From: Psoroptes ovis
Lineage: Eukaryota > Arthropoda > Arachnida > Sarcoptiformes > Psoroptidae
Direction of reading: 5' to 3'
Assembly: GCA_002943765.1 (NCBI GenBank)
Contig: PQWQ01000041.1
Coordinates: forward strand, 1 to 64,000
Length of the DNA stretch: 64,000 nucleotides
Shown here: positions 25,801-37,316 of the stretch, in pieces
Layout: the number at the start of each line of letters is the position of its first letter
How positions within the stretch are numbered: the first letter of the stretch is position 1
Made by a program: the position numbers and the translations under genes
The notes under the pieces: model-generated
Told to the model about the DNA's origin: nothing
Seen by the model: only the letters and a program-made list of their open reading frames with translations
Database searches by the model: none

Positions 25801-28800
25801 TTTTATCTTTTCACCACAATGTTATCAGGTGTGGTTGTGTATCATTATTCCATTATTATGATCATTACTGTAAACTCGGTCTAAGGAATCCTATTTATTT
25901 TATCAAAAGATTCTTGTTCTCCTCTCAAATTTAAATGAAAAATTAAACGCACAGAAATTCAATTTTTATCATTGATTCCCTTGGTGTTTAATCTTAAGTT
26001 GTTTGTTTTATAATTATAATTTTCATTATTTTTAATAATTTAGTTTCACAAGAATTGTTTTTCGAAATATTTACCCTTTGGAATTAAATTTACCGAATAT
26101 AATCATCATTCATTGAATAAATTAATGAATGAATTTATTCAAAATTTCTCTCTATTGGAATGTTATCTGCTAAAAATAAATTTTTTAAATTCCATATTTT
26201 CATGGAAAAAATGTCATAATTCTATTCAAAATTCTGTTGCAAATATCATTTTCCTCTTCTTTTTTTCCTATCTCTTTGCTTTCATTCCATGATTTTTAAA
26301 TGTTAAATTATTTATAACCGTGAAAAAAGATAATCAAATCAATCGAGAAAAATAGATTTTTAAAAAAATGATAAAAGCTATTCATAATCATTGAACAAGA
26401 ATAACAAAAACATTTAATGAATTTATAATTTTTTCACAAAAAAAATCAATCAACATCAAAATGCTTAGCGTTTACAATGATAGATACATGGTGTGAATCT
26501 GCTATCATATCTTTGTTCTATTTTTATTGTTCATAGTGATAGGAGAGAAAAAAAATGTCAAATCATTTGACACATCATTGTGTTCTTATGATATTATTTA
26601 ATAAAAAGTTATTCTAAGAAAAAATCTTTTCTAAATTTTTCAATTCAAAGTTCACAAAATTCTCATCAATCAAAAACTAAACGAAACAAAAAATGAAATG
26701 ATTATTTTTCTTAAATTTAAAATGATGGATGAGAATGAATATTTGATTATTTTATTATTATTATTATTCAGATTCATAGAGAAATATGAATAATTTCAAG
26801 CTTGAAATAGAAATTATTATTATTTTTCCAATCATTGATTTCAAATGAAGACTAAATAATTCCAACACTTACCAGTTTGGAAAGCACAAAATGGTCCGAT
26901 CCAAACACCGTTAAGGCACTTAATTTTACAAATACGTTTTTGTTTTATATTATCCATAGTTGCTGTCGATGATGATAATGTTTCACCATCAGCATCATCA
27001 ATAATATTAGTATTATTAAAATCATTTTTCGCTATTGGTGACATAACCATGCCGACAAATTGTATTTCTTCAATTGTACCGAATTCACCACCACTCACAG
27101 TGCCAGCAATATCGGGTGATGGTGAACCATTTACCATTACTTCTGGTGCTGTACATGATCCTAATGTTTTTAATGTATTTTGCTGCTGTTGCTGCTGATG
27201 TTGGTGATGGTATTCTTTTTTCGTTTGCATTTGCATTTCATTCATCGACAACGATGATGATGATGTTAATGCATCATTTTGATATCCTGTCAAATGTTGA
27301 ACATGAAAAAAAATAATAATGATAATAATATGTCATAATATGAAAACACTCTGATTACAATATTAATTATATTTTAAATTACATCAAAAAATACATGTAA
27401 GTACAATTTTTACGCATCAAATCAAAAATTGAGAAAAAGAAGAAATGAAAAAATTAAAACCTCATTAATTAATCATTATTAAGACATGTAGTGCCAATGT
27501 GTGTATCATTCATTCATTTGTGTATAAACTAATCATATAATATCATTATTATTTGAAAAAAAAATATTAAATAAAAATTATTCATTCTTGATTGCATTAA
27601 AAATGATTCATTTATGATTATGATTTATTGATTTGATCATATAAATTTCCATAAATTCAACTAATAAAAACAAATCGATTGCAATAAATTGACAATTTTT
27701 TTTTTTTTTTTTTTTTTTGAATTTCCAAATTTTCGAATCTCCATTCCGGAATATTACATCGATTTTTCTTCATTTTCATCAATATATATTTTTTTCGATA
27801 TAATTTTGTCCCAATTTTTTTTTTGAATGAAAAAGTGTGAACTTTTTTTTCCTTTATAACACGGTGTGTGCAACATAAATTTAACCATGTTTCAAATAAT
27901 ATTCTTGAATATTATTTTTTTTTATTTTTTTTTAGAATGGAAATTTATGTTTTTTCTCCTTAGAAATGGTGATGGTCGTTTCGTATATTTATTTTTATTA
28001 TTTATTCATAAACATTGAATGAAAATGAAAATTTTCAGCTCCTTTTTTTCTAACGAAAATTTTCTTTTTTTCTCAAAATGAAATTGTATCCTTATCACAA
28101 TTGTAAACAATAACAATGGACCCAAACACCAAACACAATGCTATTTTATTTGAAATATTCTAGTACTTTTTTCCATACTTTACAATCTTTCAAAAATGGC
28201 CATATTCAGAATAATGTGAAAAACATTTTTGACAACTTTTTTCATCATAAAATGAATATTTTATTAAAAATTCAAAAAATAATTTTGGGCCAAACTTGTA
28301 AAATATGCATGCATACATGATGTATACATCAATAATGAATTTTGAAATTTTTAAGAGGATTTAATTTGAATAATAATAAAAAAATTTCATTTTATTTCAT
28401 CGAAAATTTCAATCTCTGAAATGTTTAATTTATTCATTTCTTTTATGTAAATTTCAACGGGATGGAAAAAAATCCTTATTCCCTATAGAATGCCCTCTCA
28501 TTTCACGTTGGACATTTGAAACGACACATTTGTATTGTGATTATATTAGAATGGGTTTCGAATGGATCATGGCATGAAAAACTTGCTTTGAAATATTGAA
28601 ATATTTTCGGCCATTTTCCCTCGGTTATGAGTTGATGGTCAAAATCATAATGGATTTTAAAATTTGACTGGCCTATCATCGAATAGACTAGAAGACTTCA
28701 AGGTAAATTTTCAATCAAAAAAATAAAAATTGTCAAAAACAATTGAAATAAAAGCATTTTGTCATTAAAAGCAAAATCATTCATGTCTATAATTTGATTT

Positions 28801-29439
28801 ATTGAACATATTTACTAGAAAATAGATTGATCTATTGATTTTTGTTTTTGTTTTGTCTCAAAAATGGTTCAAAAGCAATCACTTACCATCGATTCTTGGT
28901 AAACTCGATGATTTAATTTGTTCTTGTTGATTATTATTGAATTTTTGTTGCTGCTTTTCATGTGGATTATGATGATTAACATGATGATAATATCGATTTT
29001 GTTGATGTTGTTGATTTAAATTATAAAAATGATTATGAAAATTTGTTGAATTATGATTAATTGTTGATAATAATGTCGATGATGATGATGATGGCGATGA
29101 TGAATGTACAAATGATATGAATTTATGATTAAAATTTATATTTGTAATGATTATAAAAATAAATGAAAATATAATAAATGACATTGAATTTCTAATAATA
29201 CTAAACTGATGATGATGTTTATTAATTCTAGCAGTAGTTATTAATCTATTATTAATAGTTTCATTATTATTATAAATTTTACAATTATTTATCATTACAT
29301 CAAATAGGATCGATTTTAGTTTAATAAATCGATATCTATCGAAATAATTTCTAGAATTATTATTATTATTATTCATTTTATTTGACGATTGTAAATGGAT
29401 CTTATATGTCAAATATTTATATTTATTGTGGCTGTTCAA
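13845..29439 (-). CDS. hig: hikaru genki-like secreted Ig/sushi protein
   Basis: Ten exons assembled from splice sites (minus strand): 29439-28887, 27286-26873, 24694-24486, 24425-24290, 24204-23607, 22763-22615, 22483-22262, 20369-20049, 15596-15315, 14323-13845. They total 3363 nt, in frame, 1120 aa. A signal-anchor-like segment lies at 86-105; start from M1 or M86 is uncertain. Sushi domains, each with four Cys and a Trp before the last: about 229-318, 333-426, 690-759, 764-866, 871-962, 966-1060. One Ig domain runs from C514 to C671 (YYASEIDTGRYICTTPNG). Long His/Gln/Asn runs interrupt several domains, and an Asn/His tail of about 60 residues ends the protein. The Ig plus multiple CCP layout is that of Drosophila Hig, a synaptic-cleft protein of cholinergic synapses; the role here is inferred. 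Introns range from about 60 bp to 4.5 kb and hold no nested gene I can support. Exon limits need cDNA. Confidence 0.8.
13848..14180. repeat. AT-rich trinucleotide repeats coding the Hig tail
   Basis: Imperfect ATT, ATG and TTG runs read on the minus strand as Asn, His and Thr stretches in the last sushi domain and the C-terminal tail. The same DNA gives artificial poly-Ile frames in other phases. Such repeats probably vary in length between individuals. Confidence 0.6.
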
Positions 29440-31487
29440 TTTTATAATGAAAAATGAAATATATTTCTATCATGAATTATCATTATGATTATGATTATTA
29501 GTGTCACTTATGGTTGTCATCCAAAAAAAGAAATGAATGGATGATTTATATTGAAAAATAAAAGAAAATAAATGAAAACAATTGTCATCAAGAAAAACAG
29601 AACCAGAACATCTATTGATATGACAAATTCTTGTAAATTATGGAATTATTATTATCGCAAACATTAATACACACACACAAATGATATAGAATTTCTATTA
29701 TTTGAAAATAAATAAATAAAAATAAATATTCATTTGTCATTGATGAGCCAGATAAAATGAATGAATAATGATGAATCAATGATCAATGATAATTTTTGTT
29801 GACATCAAGTTTTCACTGGTTTGTGTTCATTTTGAAGAGATTCATGAATTCATATGATTTTTGCATTCATTTGATTGTCGATTGATGTGTTTCATGGAAT
29901 CCATTACATGAAAATTTGATTTTTTTTCGGGATGCAATGTTTAAAATCAATCTAAAAATATTTTCAAGTAAATCATCAATAAAAATGGATATGAATATTC
30001 CTTTGATTTCCGTAATTTTCAATATTTAATATTAAACGTTATTGTTGTTGTTGTTATTGCTGTTATTTTCATCATCATTTTATTATTATTGTATTGAATT
30101 ACTTCCAATATTAAACATCCAGCAGCTTATTTGATCAAAATTTTTTCATTTCTTCAATGGATTTGTGATATTTGATTGACATTACACTACATTACAAATA
30201 ATATCAATAATAATAATAATACAGACTTTTTATGGTGAACGATGATGATTTACATACATGCAGATTTTGGTTCCGGAATTTTGAATTTTATATTTTTCAA
30301 GTTTATTCAAAATAGAGAAATGAGGGAAATATAAAATTTTTTCAAAAAATCGATTTTCAATTTAATGATGTAGAATATTTTGTTAAATATTTTGAAATTT
30401 GAAAATTTTAAATTTTATTTAAAATTTGCTATTCATTGAATTTTTCCTTGAATCTGGAATTTTTATTTTTCTTGAATATTCAAAATATAAACTATGTAAA
30501 TGGCAAAATTTATGGAGAATAAAATTGAAAATTTGTATGAAAATCTACATTGAAAAATTGCAATTCATTTTTCAATTATTAACTTACCTTGTTGAGACTT
30601 TTATTTGGCTGAGAATTTTTTATTTTTCCAAATCGTTCATATTTTAATTGATTGTTTTTTTCTTATATTTCTTTATTGTTCTGCTATTCAAAAGAAAAAT
30701 TGAAATATTTCAAGATGAAAAGAAAAAATAAAATAAAATAGCTGACTCATTGAAATTTAAAATTTTTCAAATAAAAAAATAGTTCTTGATTTTCAATTCA
30801 ATTATCATTTAAATGAAGCGAATAGATGAATAAATCAAAATAAACGAAGAAAGCAACTGTAATGAATGATTGTTGAAATACAACTGAAAGAATATTCTTC
30901 ATTTTAACTCTGTTGGATTGAAAATAATGTTGAATGAAATTCAATTCTACCATTTATCGCATTCAATTCGTGTCTATATACAGGACTAGAAATAATGCTG
31001 TGGAATTTGGAAAATGCGCAGAATGCTATACGCTTCTGAACAAATTCAATAGAAATTCTTCGAATTTTAAATTTCAATTTTGATTTTCTATTATTCATTC
31101 AAATACACATTGAAATGATTCGCGTTAAAGAAAATCAAATTATCTTAGTTGTTAATAATTAATCATCATAAAGATAGGAGGAAAAGAAAAAACAACATAT
31201 CCGATTCGATTCTAATTAATTACTTAATTAAATTGTTTTCAATCGTTATCACTGCAATTGATCATTCAATATGATGTGTGATTGCTGTAATTTTCAGAAA
31301 AAAAAATCAAATTTAACCAATAAAATTCAAACAACAACGTGATGACAAGAACAAAATTACTTTATGTAAAAATTTCATGTCAATCAATCATTAAAGATCG
31401 ATTGATTGCGAAGAAGAAAAAGAAGAATGAAAACATGGAAATCAAATTAAATATAATTAAATAAAAAAATTGAAAATTAGAATTAAA
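29440..31487. other. intergenic, no gene seen
   Basis: Lies between the 5' end of the sushi/Ig gene and the 3' end of the first allergen-like gene, both on the minus strand. It should contain the promoter and 5' UTR of the sushi/Ig gene, but I see no strong TATA box. Short CA and TTG runs occur near 29670 and 30040. Open frames here are short and biased. Confidence 0.5.
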
Positions 31488-31493
31488 TTTATT
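31488..31493 (-). terminator. poly(A) signal of first allergen-like gene
   Basis: AATAAA on the minus strand about 65 nt past the stop codon at 31556, a normal distance for cleavage and polyadenylation. Confidence 0.5.
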
Positions 31494-31555
31494 TCAACCT
31501 TGAATCAACTATTTCAACAATTTTTATCATAAATTGGAAATCGCCTTCTAAAATA

Positions 31556-32379
31556 TTAAAAATATTTCAATTCACCCTCTAAAATTGGGAAAAAAACTTT
31601 GGTCGATATTTCCGCCATTTGATCTTTCATCAGTCCCATCATTTTTTTTGAAATCGTATCGCTGAATTTTTTTAGAATTTTTGAATCTTGAAATTTCGTA
31701 AATGTCATTTGAACATCTTCTATTTTTTCCACACGTAAATCTCTCAGTGTAATTTTACTTTTTTTACCAACTGATAAATCAATGTATTGTATTTGATAGC
31801 CAACTTTGTTGGTGAAAGGTGCATCAGGCAAACTCATACCGACCAATGTAAGAGTAAACAAACCTTTCATTATTAAGTTATATGCTTGTAAGCGAAAACG
31901 TACAATTAAATCGCTACCTTCGTTTGTCATAATACCATTACCATATCTAGTTATATTATGTAAACCATAAATTGTTGCATTCGTCAATTTAAGTTTACAT
32001 TTGCCATAACATGGATCCCATGAAAATAGAAATGTTTCACTGACATCCATTTCATAATCTTGATGTAATTGATACTCATCTTCTTTAGCTTTTAAATTAT
32101 CAAGCATTTGATCAATTAAATTATTTGTAACTGGATCATATTCTTCATCTTCATCATCAAAATCCAAATCATTAATAGGATTACTATTAGTTGTGTTTTC
32201 TACTGTTGATGTTGTTGTCATGGTTGTTGATATTTCTTGTTGCATTGAATTAGCGGTCATCATTATAATTACTATTCATGAAATAACAATGCTGTAATAT
32301 GATATAGAAACGAGTTAATCTTTGATTAATACTTACCATAAATTAAAATTACCAATGAAAATGATTTAAATTTCAACAT
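31556..32379 (-). CDS. group 7 mite allergen-like secreted protein A
   Basis: Two exons, 32379-32337 (43 nt) and 32271-31556, joined across a 65-bp GT-AG intron in phase 1 (GTAAGT donor), giving 252 aa. Residues 1-22 form a signal peptide (MLKFKSFSLVILIYVIIMMT). An acidic Thr/Asp-rich linker reaches about residue 60. The rest matches the group 7 allergen fold (Der p 7 / Der f 7, a TULIP-like lipid-binding fold): ATIYGLHNITRYGNG, then YQIQYIDLSVGKKSKITL and the Lys-rich C-terminal helix. C102 and C106 form a C-x3-C pair at a position where classical Der p 7 has none. N-glycosylation sites lie at NAT and NIT. The protein is longer than Der p 7 (about 215 aa) because of the linker. It is a paralogue rather than the classical allergen; ligand unknown. 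Confidence 0.82.
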
Positions 32380-32640
32380 GGTCGACTTTTTAATGTTTAT
32401 ATTCAATCACGGCAATCATGAATAAACAAATTCTTTCATCCAACTTAAATATTTGAAATGAATTGAAAGAAAAAAAATCACAAATCATTTGCATCGAAAT
32501 TCTTTGATTGAATGATTTCAATAATTACCACCACCTCTAATCGACAATCAATTAATTATTGCTTTGTCTGAAGAAAAGAAAATATTTCATCAAATAATCG
32601 AAAAATCGATTGATAGATAATTAATTATTTAAAATTTTAT

Positions 32641-32646
32641 TTTATT
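32641..32646 (-). terminator. poly(A) signal of second allergen-like gene
   Basis: AATAAA on the minus strand 16 nt past the stop at 32662. The short distance gives a very short 3' UTR and leaves fewer than 300 bp to the start codon of the next gene. Confidence 0.45.
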
Positions 32647-32661
32647 TTTTCATTCTCTCAT

Positions 32662-33430
32662 TCATTTTATATACTTGAATTCATCATACAAAATAATGAA
32701 TAATGCACGTGATAGAATACGGCGAATGCGTTCATCTAAAAATTTTATTGCCAAATTGGTCAAGGTATCTATTAATCGTTCTTCACCATTGATTGTTACA
32801 GTTTTATTGTCATATCTAAATTTATGCTTATCATCAGCAAATCTAATGCGAACATTTTCTATTCGACGTACGCGTATACTTAATAGCTCTAAACGTCCTT
32901 TTTTACGCGATGCAATTTTCAATTTGATATCAATTTCATCAACATATATAACTGCATTACGATTGATAATATCTAAATCACCAAATAAAAATTGTAAATT
33001 GTTTTCAACTTGAATATTTTTAAGATTAGCTATGAAATATATCAATAAATCTTCGGTTATTGGTTCATTGGTAATCGCGCCATTCGAAACACGTCTTATC
33101 GATCTTATTCCACGTAATACACCATCATTGATAACAATATAACATGAAGACAAACAAAAATCGACATCTGTTATGCCTAAATCATGATATATTTCTAATG
33201 AATAATTACGATGTAAACGAACCACTTCCATTTCTGTATTGTTTCTCATAGATTCCAAAAAATTATCAATTAATTGATTCGCTAATCCATCAACTTCTTG
33301 CTCAGATTTTACTGCAAATAAAAAAGAGATCATCAATTTATTATGATATGAAGTAAATTAAAGCTAACTTACCTGGAAAATTTCTAATGATGATAATCAT
33401 CATTATCATAAACACCAATTTATAAATCAT
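32662..33430 (-). CDS. group 7 mite allergen-like secreted protein B
   Basis: Two exons, 33430-33373 (58 nt) and 33311-32662, with a 61-bp phase-1 intron (GTAAGT ... TTTGCAG), giving 235 aa. The N-terminal 19 residues are a hydrophobic signal peptide (MIYKLVFMIMMIIIIRN). The body aligns with protein A and with Der p 7: GVLRGIRSIRRVSNGAITNE, YVDEIDIKLKIASRKKGRLE, LSIRVRRIENVRIRF. C72 and C76 form the same C-x3-C pair as in A. N-x-S/T sites occur at NNT and NYS. The identical intron position and phase, same strand and 282-bp spacing mark A and B as a tandem duplication. The surface is much more basic than in A, so the two probably differ in ligand or location. Confidence 0.82.
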
Positions 33431-33852
33431 TTTTTCTTTCAATCAAAAAATAATTTATTTGAACAAAATATATTTTCAAATGCAATGTTCAAATCAAAAT
33501 AATCAAATTCCATCATTTCACAATTTAATTTTTGGAAAGAAAATTTCATTTTCTATGATCAATCAATCGAATCATCTTCATCATCAAAACGACTGTGGTT
33601 ACGGTCAATTGATTCTTTCATATTGTCGAATCAACATAAATTATCCATGTACATGCAAAAAAAAAAAAAAAAAAAAGATTTTCATTAGAATTTTTAAATA
33701 AATTTAAAATTGATGCATCAATTCGATAATTTTATTCATCGATTTTTCTTTTTTCAAAAACGTTGTATTCATTTCAATCAATCAATCAAAATTGACCTTT
33801 TGTAATCAATCAATCAATGATGATTTGTTGTTTGAAATTTTTTTTTCTCAAA

Positions 33853-33860
33853 TATATATA
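33853..33860 (+). promoter_or_regulatory. TATA box of the small membrane-protein gene
   Basis: TATATATA followed by GAAGAGCG lies about 95 bases before ATG 33953. It would place transcription start near 33885 with a 5' UTR of about 70 nt. The region between it and 33430 is shared with the divergent allergen-like gene. Confidence 0.5.
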
Positions 33861-33952
33861 GAAGAGCGTTGTAAGCAAAGTAATTGATTATTATAAGACA
33901 AAATATTTTTTCATTTTCATCTATCAATTTTAATATTAAATTTTTTTTAAAC

Positions 33953-34264
33953 ATGGCAACAAGTACCGATTATTATGAGATTGCATCTCAACGTAAACGA
34001 CAACATGGTTGCGCATTGATATCGATATTAATTTTAGCCATACTGATGACATTGTTTATCATATTTTATAAAGAAATAGCGAGCTATTGGCATGCTATTC
34101 TCGATCCATATTATTATCCACCAGAATGGGATGGACATTCAGCAATCTCGAAATATGATTATGATAATAATGATAATGATTACAATAATGATTATTCGGA
34201 ATCAGAATCAATAGACATTAATATTGATTATGATATTTTTAAAAATTATCAATCAAATATTTAA
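33953..34264 (+). CDS. small single-pass membrane protein
   Basis: Intronless, 103 aa from ATG 33953. I chose this start over the in-frame ATG at 33884 because it has a good context (AAACATGG) and the upstream codons are only Phe, Ile and Asn. A basic stretch RKRQHG at 14-19 precedes a transmembrane helix of about 20 residues (ALISILILAILMTLFIIFY). Then comes an aromatic segment, HAILDPYYYPPEWDG, and an Asn/Asp/Tyr-rich acidic tail. The positive-inside rule suggests a cytosolic N-terminus and an exposed tail. It is transcribed divergently from the allergen-like gene at 33430. I do not recognise the family. A poly(A)-like AATAAA run lies near 34519. Confidence 0.6.
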   Translation: MATSTDYYEIASQRKRQHGCALISILILAILMTLFIIFYKEIASYWHAILDPYYYPPEWDGHSAISKYDYDNNDNDYNNDYSESESIDINIDYDIFKNYQSNI

Positions 34265-34683
34265 TTATGAATACTATGAACTTTGCGAAAAATTTGATAA
34301 TGAAAATAATCTAATCATTATTTTTTCAGAAAAAACAAGTTGTTAATCATTGTGCAAAATTTTAACATCAATCAAATGAAAAATATATTTTTTTTATGGC
34401 ATGTCATTAAAAATGTACATCCAAATTTATTTATTTATTTATATATGAGCATTATTGAGTTTTTAACTATTGTTAATCATTTAAAAATTGATGCTAAAAT
34501 TTCTCTAATTTCAAAGTAAATAAAAAAAAATTTTATTAAAATTTATTCATTTCAAAATATGTTTTCATTGTCAAATTTTTACAATCAACCGAAATCAATC
34601 AATGAACACGGGTAAAAACAACATTTTTATTTCATTCAGAATATTATTTGGTACGTATTTGGTTTATTTATTTGTGCTTTTGT
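34265..34683. other. convergent spacer, no gene seen
   Basis: AT-rich spacer between two convergent genes. It should hold both 3' UTRs; AATAAA-like sequence near 34519 may serve the plus-strand gene. Confidence 0.5.
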
Positions 34684-35141
34684 TTATTTGTTAATATCAA
34701 AATCATTGTCAATATTGTTGCTGTTACATTCATAAAACTCAAATGGATGCATCCATTCAAAACGATGTTGATCACCATCACGATGATCAAATGGTTCAAT
34801 TGGTCCATACATTTTTGATGATGATGATGATGGTGATCCATAAGATGATGCTTTTAATGATGATGATGATAATGAAGATGATTCAAAATTAGATAAATCA
34901 TTAACATATGCACGTGCTCGTAAAATTTTATCTTCATATAATTCTGCATCATTCGTCAGTGATGATGGTTGATAATGATTATTTTTTGTACCAAATATAA
35001 TATCATTCTGTGATTCGATTATAGTACCTGGTGATAAATTTGAAAAATATTATCAATCAATCGATAAATATTGATAATTTTACCTCGAACATATGATACT
35101 ATTGATATTATCAAAGCAAAAAATAAATTTGATATATTCAT
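34684..35141 (-). CDS. short Ser-rich secreted protein, orphan
   Basis: Two exons, 35141-35084 (58 nt) and 35027-34684, with a 56-bp phase-1 intron (GTAAAA ... CACCAG), giving 133 aa. Exon 1 encodes a signal peptide, MNISNLFFALIISIVSYVRG. The mature part contains ILRARAYVNDLSNFE, then a polyserine region (about 73-93), then KMYGPIEPFDHRDGDQHRFE and a Tyr/Asn/Asp-rich end with one Cys. A good TATA box lies upstream. The split after the signal peptide, in phase 1 and with a 58-nt first exon, copies the layout of allergen-like gene B, but the mature sequence does not resemble it. No family is recognised; a small secreted product is the safest reading. Confidence 0.65.
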
Positions 35142-37251
35142 TTTAAATTAACTTTGAAGTTTAAATCAAAACAATAATCCGAAAATGACACTATTGATAA
35201 TGATGAGAACGAGCAATGATTCTCTGTATTTATATACAATAGAGGAATATTCTTGTTTATCATAAACAAATAATAAACAACAATAAAACGACGTCATTTG
35301 CCAAGAATCGTGTGATCGTTTCTCTTGATGATCATGATTTTTGTCAGATGCAATTATATGAAATAAAACGCAATAATTTACCGAAATTAAGGTTGTTGAC
35401 AATTGTTTAAATGAAAAACAAAAACACAAAAACAGCGATAAACTTGATTGAACCATTTCGCAAATGATTTCATTGACCTAAAGCATCATTGAATTATTAA
35501 ATATTATAAAGAATTGCAAGAATAAAATGACAGAATTATGAAATTTTCTCAGGAAAAAATAAAATTTAATTAAATATTCAAAGTCAATGAATTTTTGAAA
35601 AAAATAAAAATTGAATTTCAAATTTTTATTGTTTAAATGCCATCTTGTGTTGAATAGATAACTTTGAAAATTTATTTCAAATTGCAACAATTTGAATTGA
35701 TGGCAATTGTCTTTGATTGCAATTGTTTTCATAAATAAAAATATAAAAAGAAAGCAAAAAATAAAGAAATTACTTTGTAATTTGAGAATAAAAATGAACA
35801 ATATGTATAAATATTAATGGAAAAAACACGTGATTATCGTCGAAAAATTTTTTGTTTATTTTTCAAAAATATTTTTGTATTATTGTTTTGAAACCTTATT
35901 AATATATTCTTTTATCATAATTTATTTTCAAACAATAACGACGGTGATATTTCCATTCTATTTTATTTTTAATCTTTATTTTTTGCCTTTCCCCGATAAA
36001 CGTAAATTATTTTCATAATTATTGTTGTTTATAATTTTATAATCATCTTTTTTTTTGTTGATTAAATAAAAAATAACCGTAAATTCAAATTTCTAATTAA
36101 ATTTTCAAATTTTCAGACAGAAAAAACAATTTAAGTTAAAATAGACATTATGCTAGTGTTTTGTATGCCGCTACCTTTTTCTGTTGAAAAAATAGCGAAA
36201 TTGGCGTCAACATTTTTTTTTTCATTTGTTGTAGTAGTCAATAAAAGTGATAGAAATGAGAATCATTCAAGTATGAATCGAGTCTAAAATTAATGCTGCT
36301 ACAACTGCTGCTAGCAGTTGTTGTCATTCCGGTAGTAGGAAAAAAAAATTTCCAGTTTTTTTTCAATTTTTTTCTAATATCATCAATTACACACTCACAT
36401 GAGTTTACTGCTGTTTTTTTAAATGTAAATGTTGATACAAATTAAATGATCAAATAAAAAACGATGACGAATTTTAATGATAATTGAGCTCATCAAATGA
36501 AAAAAAATTAAAAAATAATAATTTAATCCAATTCAATTATTTGTATTAAAAAAAAAATAATCAAAGCATATTAATAGAAAAGAAAAATATTTTCTTTAAT
36601 TTTCAATATCAATTTCATAAATGTTTGAGCTTTATGAATTTACATCTTATTTTTTTAAAGTTTTGTTTATTGTTGATTATAAAGGTTTATATCAAATAAT
36701 ATTAGAATTTTAAAAATTTTTTATGAAAATTTTCTCCTTTTATTCATTTGTGATTTGATAATATGTTAATGAATTCAATAATCAAGTAATCATTATCATC
36801 TTGTAAGTTCGTAAAATAATAAGGACAAATGAAATAACAAAATATTCCTTTCATATGTTTGCATCATACAACAGGTATGTGTGTATTTGTTTGTGGTTTA
36901 TGTTTGATGATTTATACCAAATCATTTAGTCTAATTTGTAATTTGTATTTTTCTTGCATAGATTGATTAGAAAGCTAAACAATAAAAATGTAGAAATTGT
37001 TCTGGCAAAATATTATTCACAAATTAACATTTAATTAATTAAAATATACGTCCATCTATCATTCCTATTGATTCAAATATCAAATAATTTGAAAAAGAAA
37101 TTATACTGAGACTATCTTAATGATTAAACTCAATAAATAAGAAAAATTCTAAATTTTAATTTCTTATCAGCCAAAACACTTATTAACTCATCAACGATAG
37201 TTAAACATATTTGTTTTTCAAAATTTTTAACGACAAAGTCTATCATAAGAG
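35142..37251. other. intergenic between divergent genes
   Basis: The left end holds the 5' UTR and TATA box of the minus-strand secreted gene. Beyond about 35300 the sequence is AT-rich without supported coding frames. A 21-base hairpin sits at 36301-36321. The right end, just before 37252, probably belongs to an untranslated first exon of the PRL phosphatase gene. Confidence 0.45.
35227..35236 (-). promoter_or_regulatory. TATA box of the Ser-rich secreted gene
   Basis: TATATAAATA on the minus strand, about 90 bases upstream of the start codon at 35141. It predicts transcription start near 35200. Confidence 0.55.
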
Positions 37252-37316
37252 GTGAGTTTTATCATTTGGTTTTTTTTCTAAATTCCAACTCTTAATAAAA
37301 TTTTCTTTCAATTTAG
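37252..37316 (+). other. possible 5' UTR intron of the PRL gene
   Basis: AAGAG followed by GTGAGT at 37252 is a strong donor, and TTTCTTTCAATTTAG ending at 37316 is a strong acceptor, enclosing a 65-bp intron of typical size for this window. It lies 290 bp before the PRL start codon and the flanks are not open in a useful frame, so an untranslated leader is the best reading. Confidence 0.35.
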
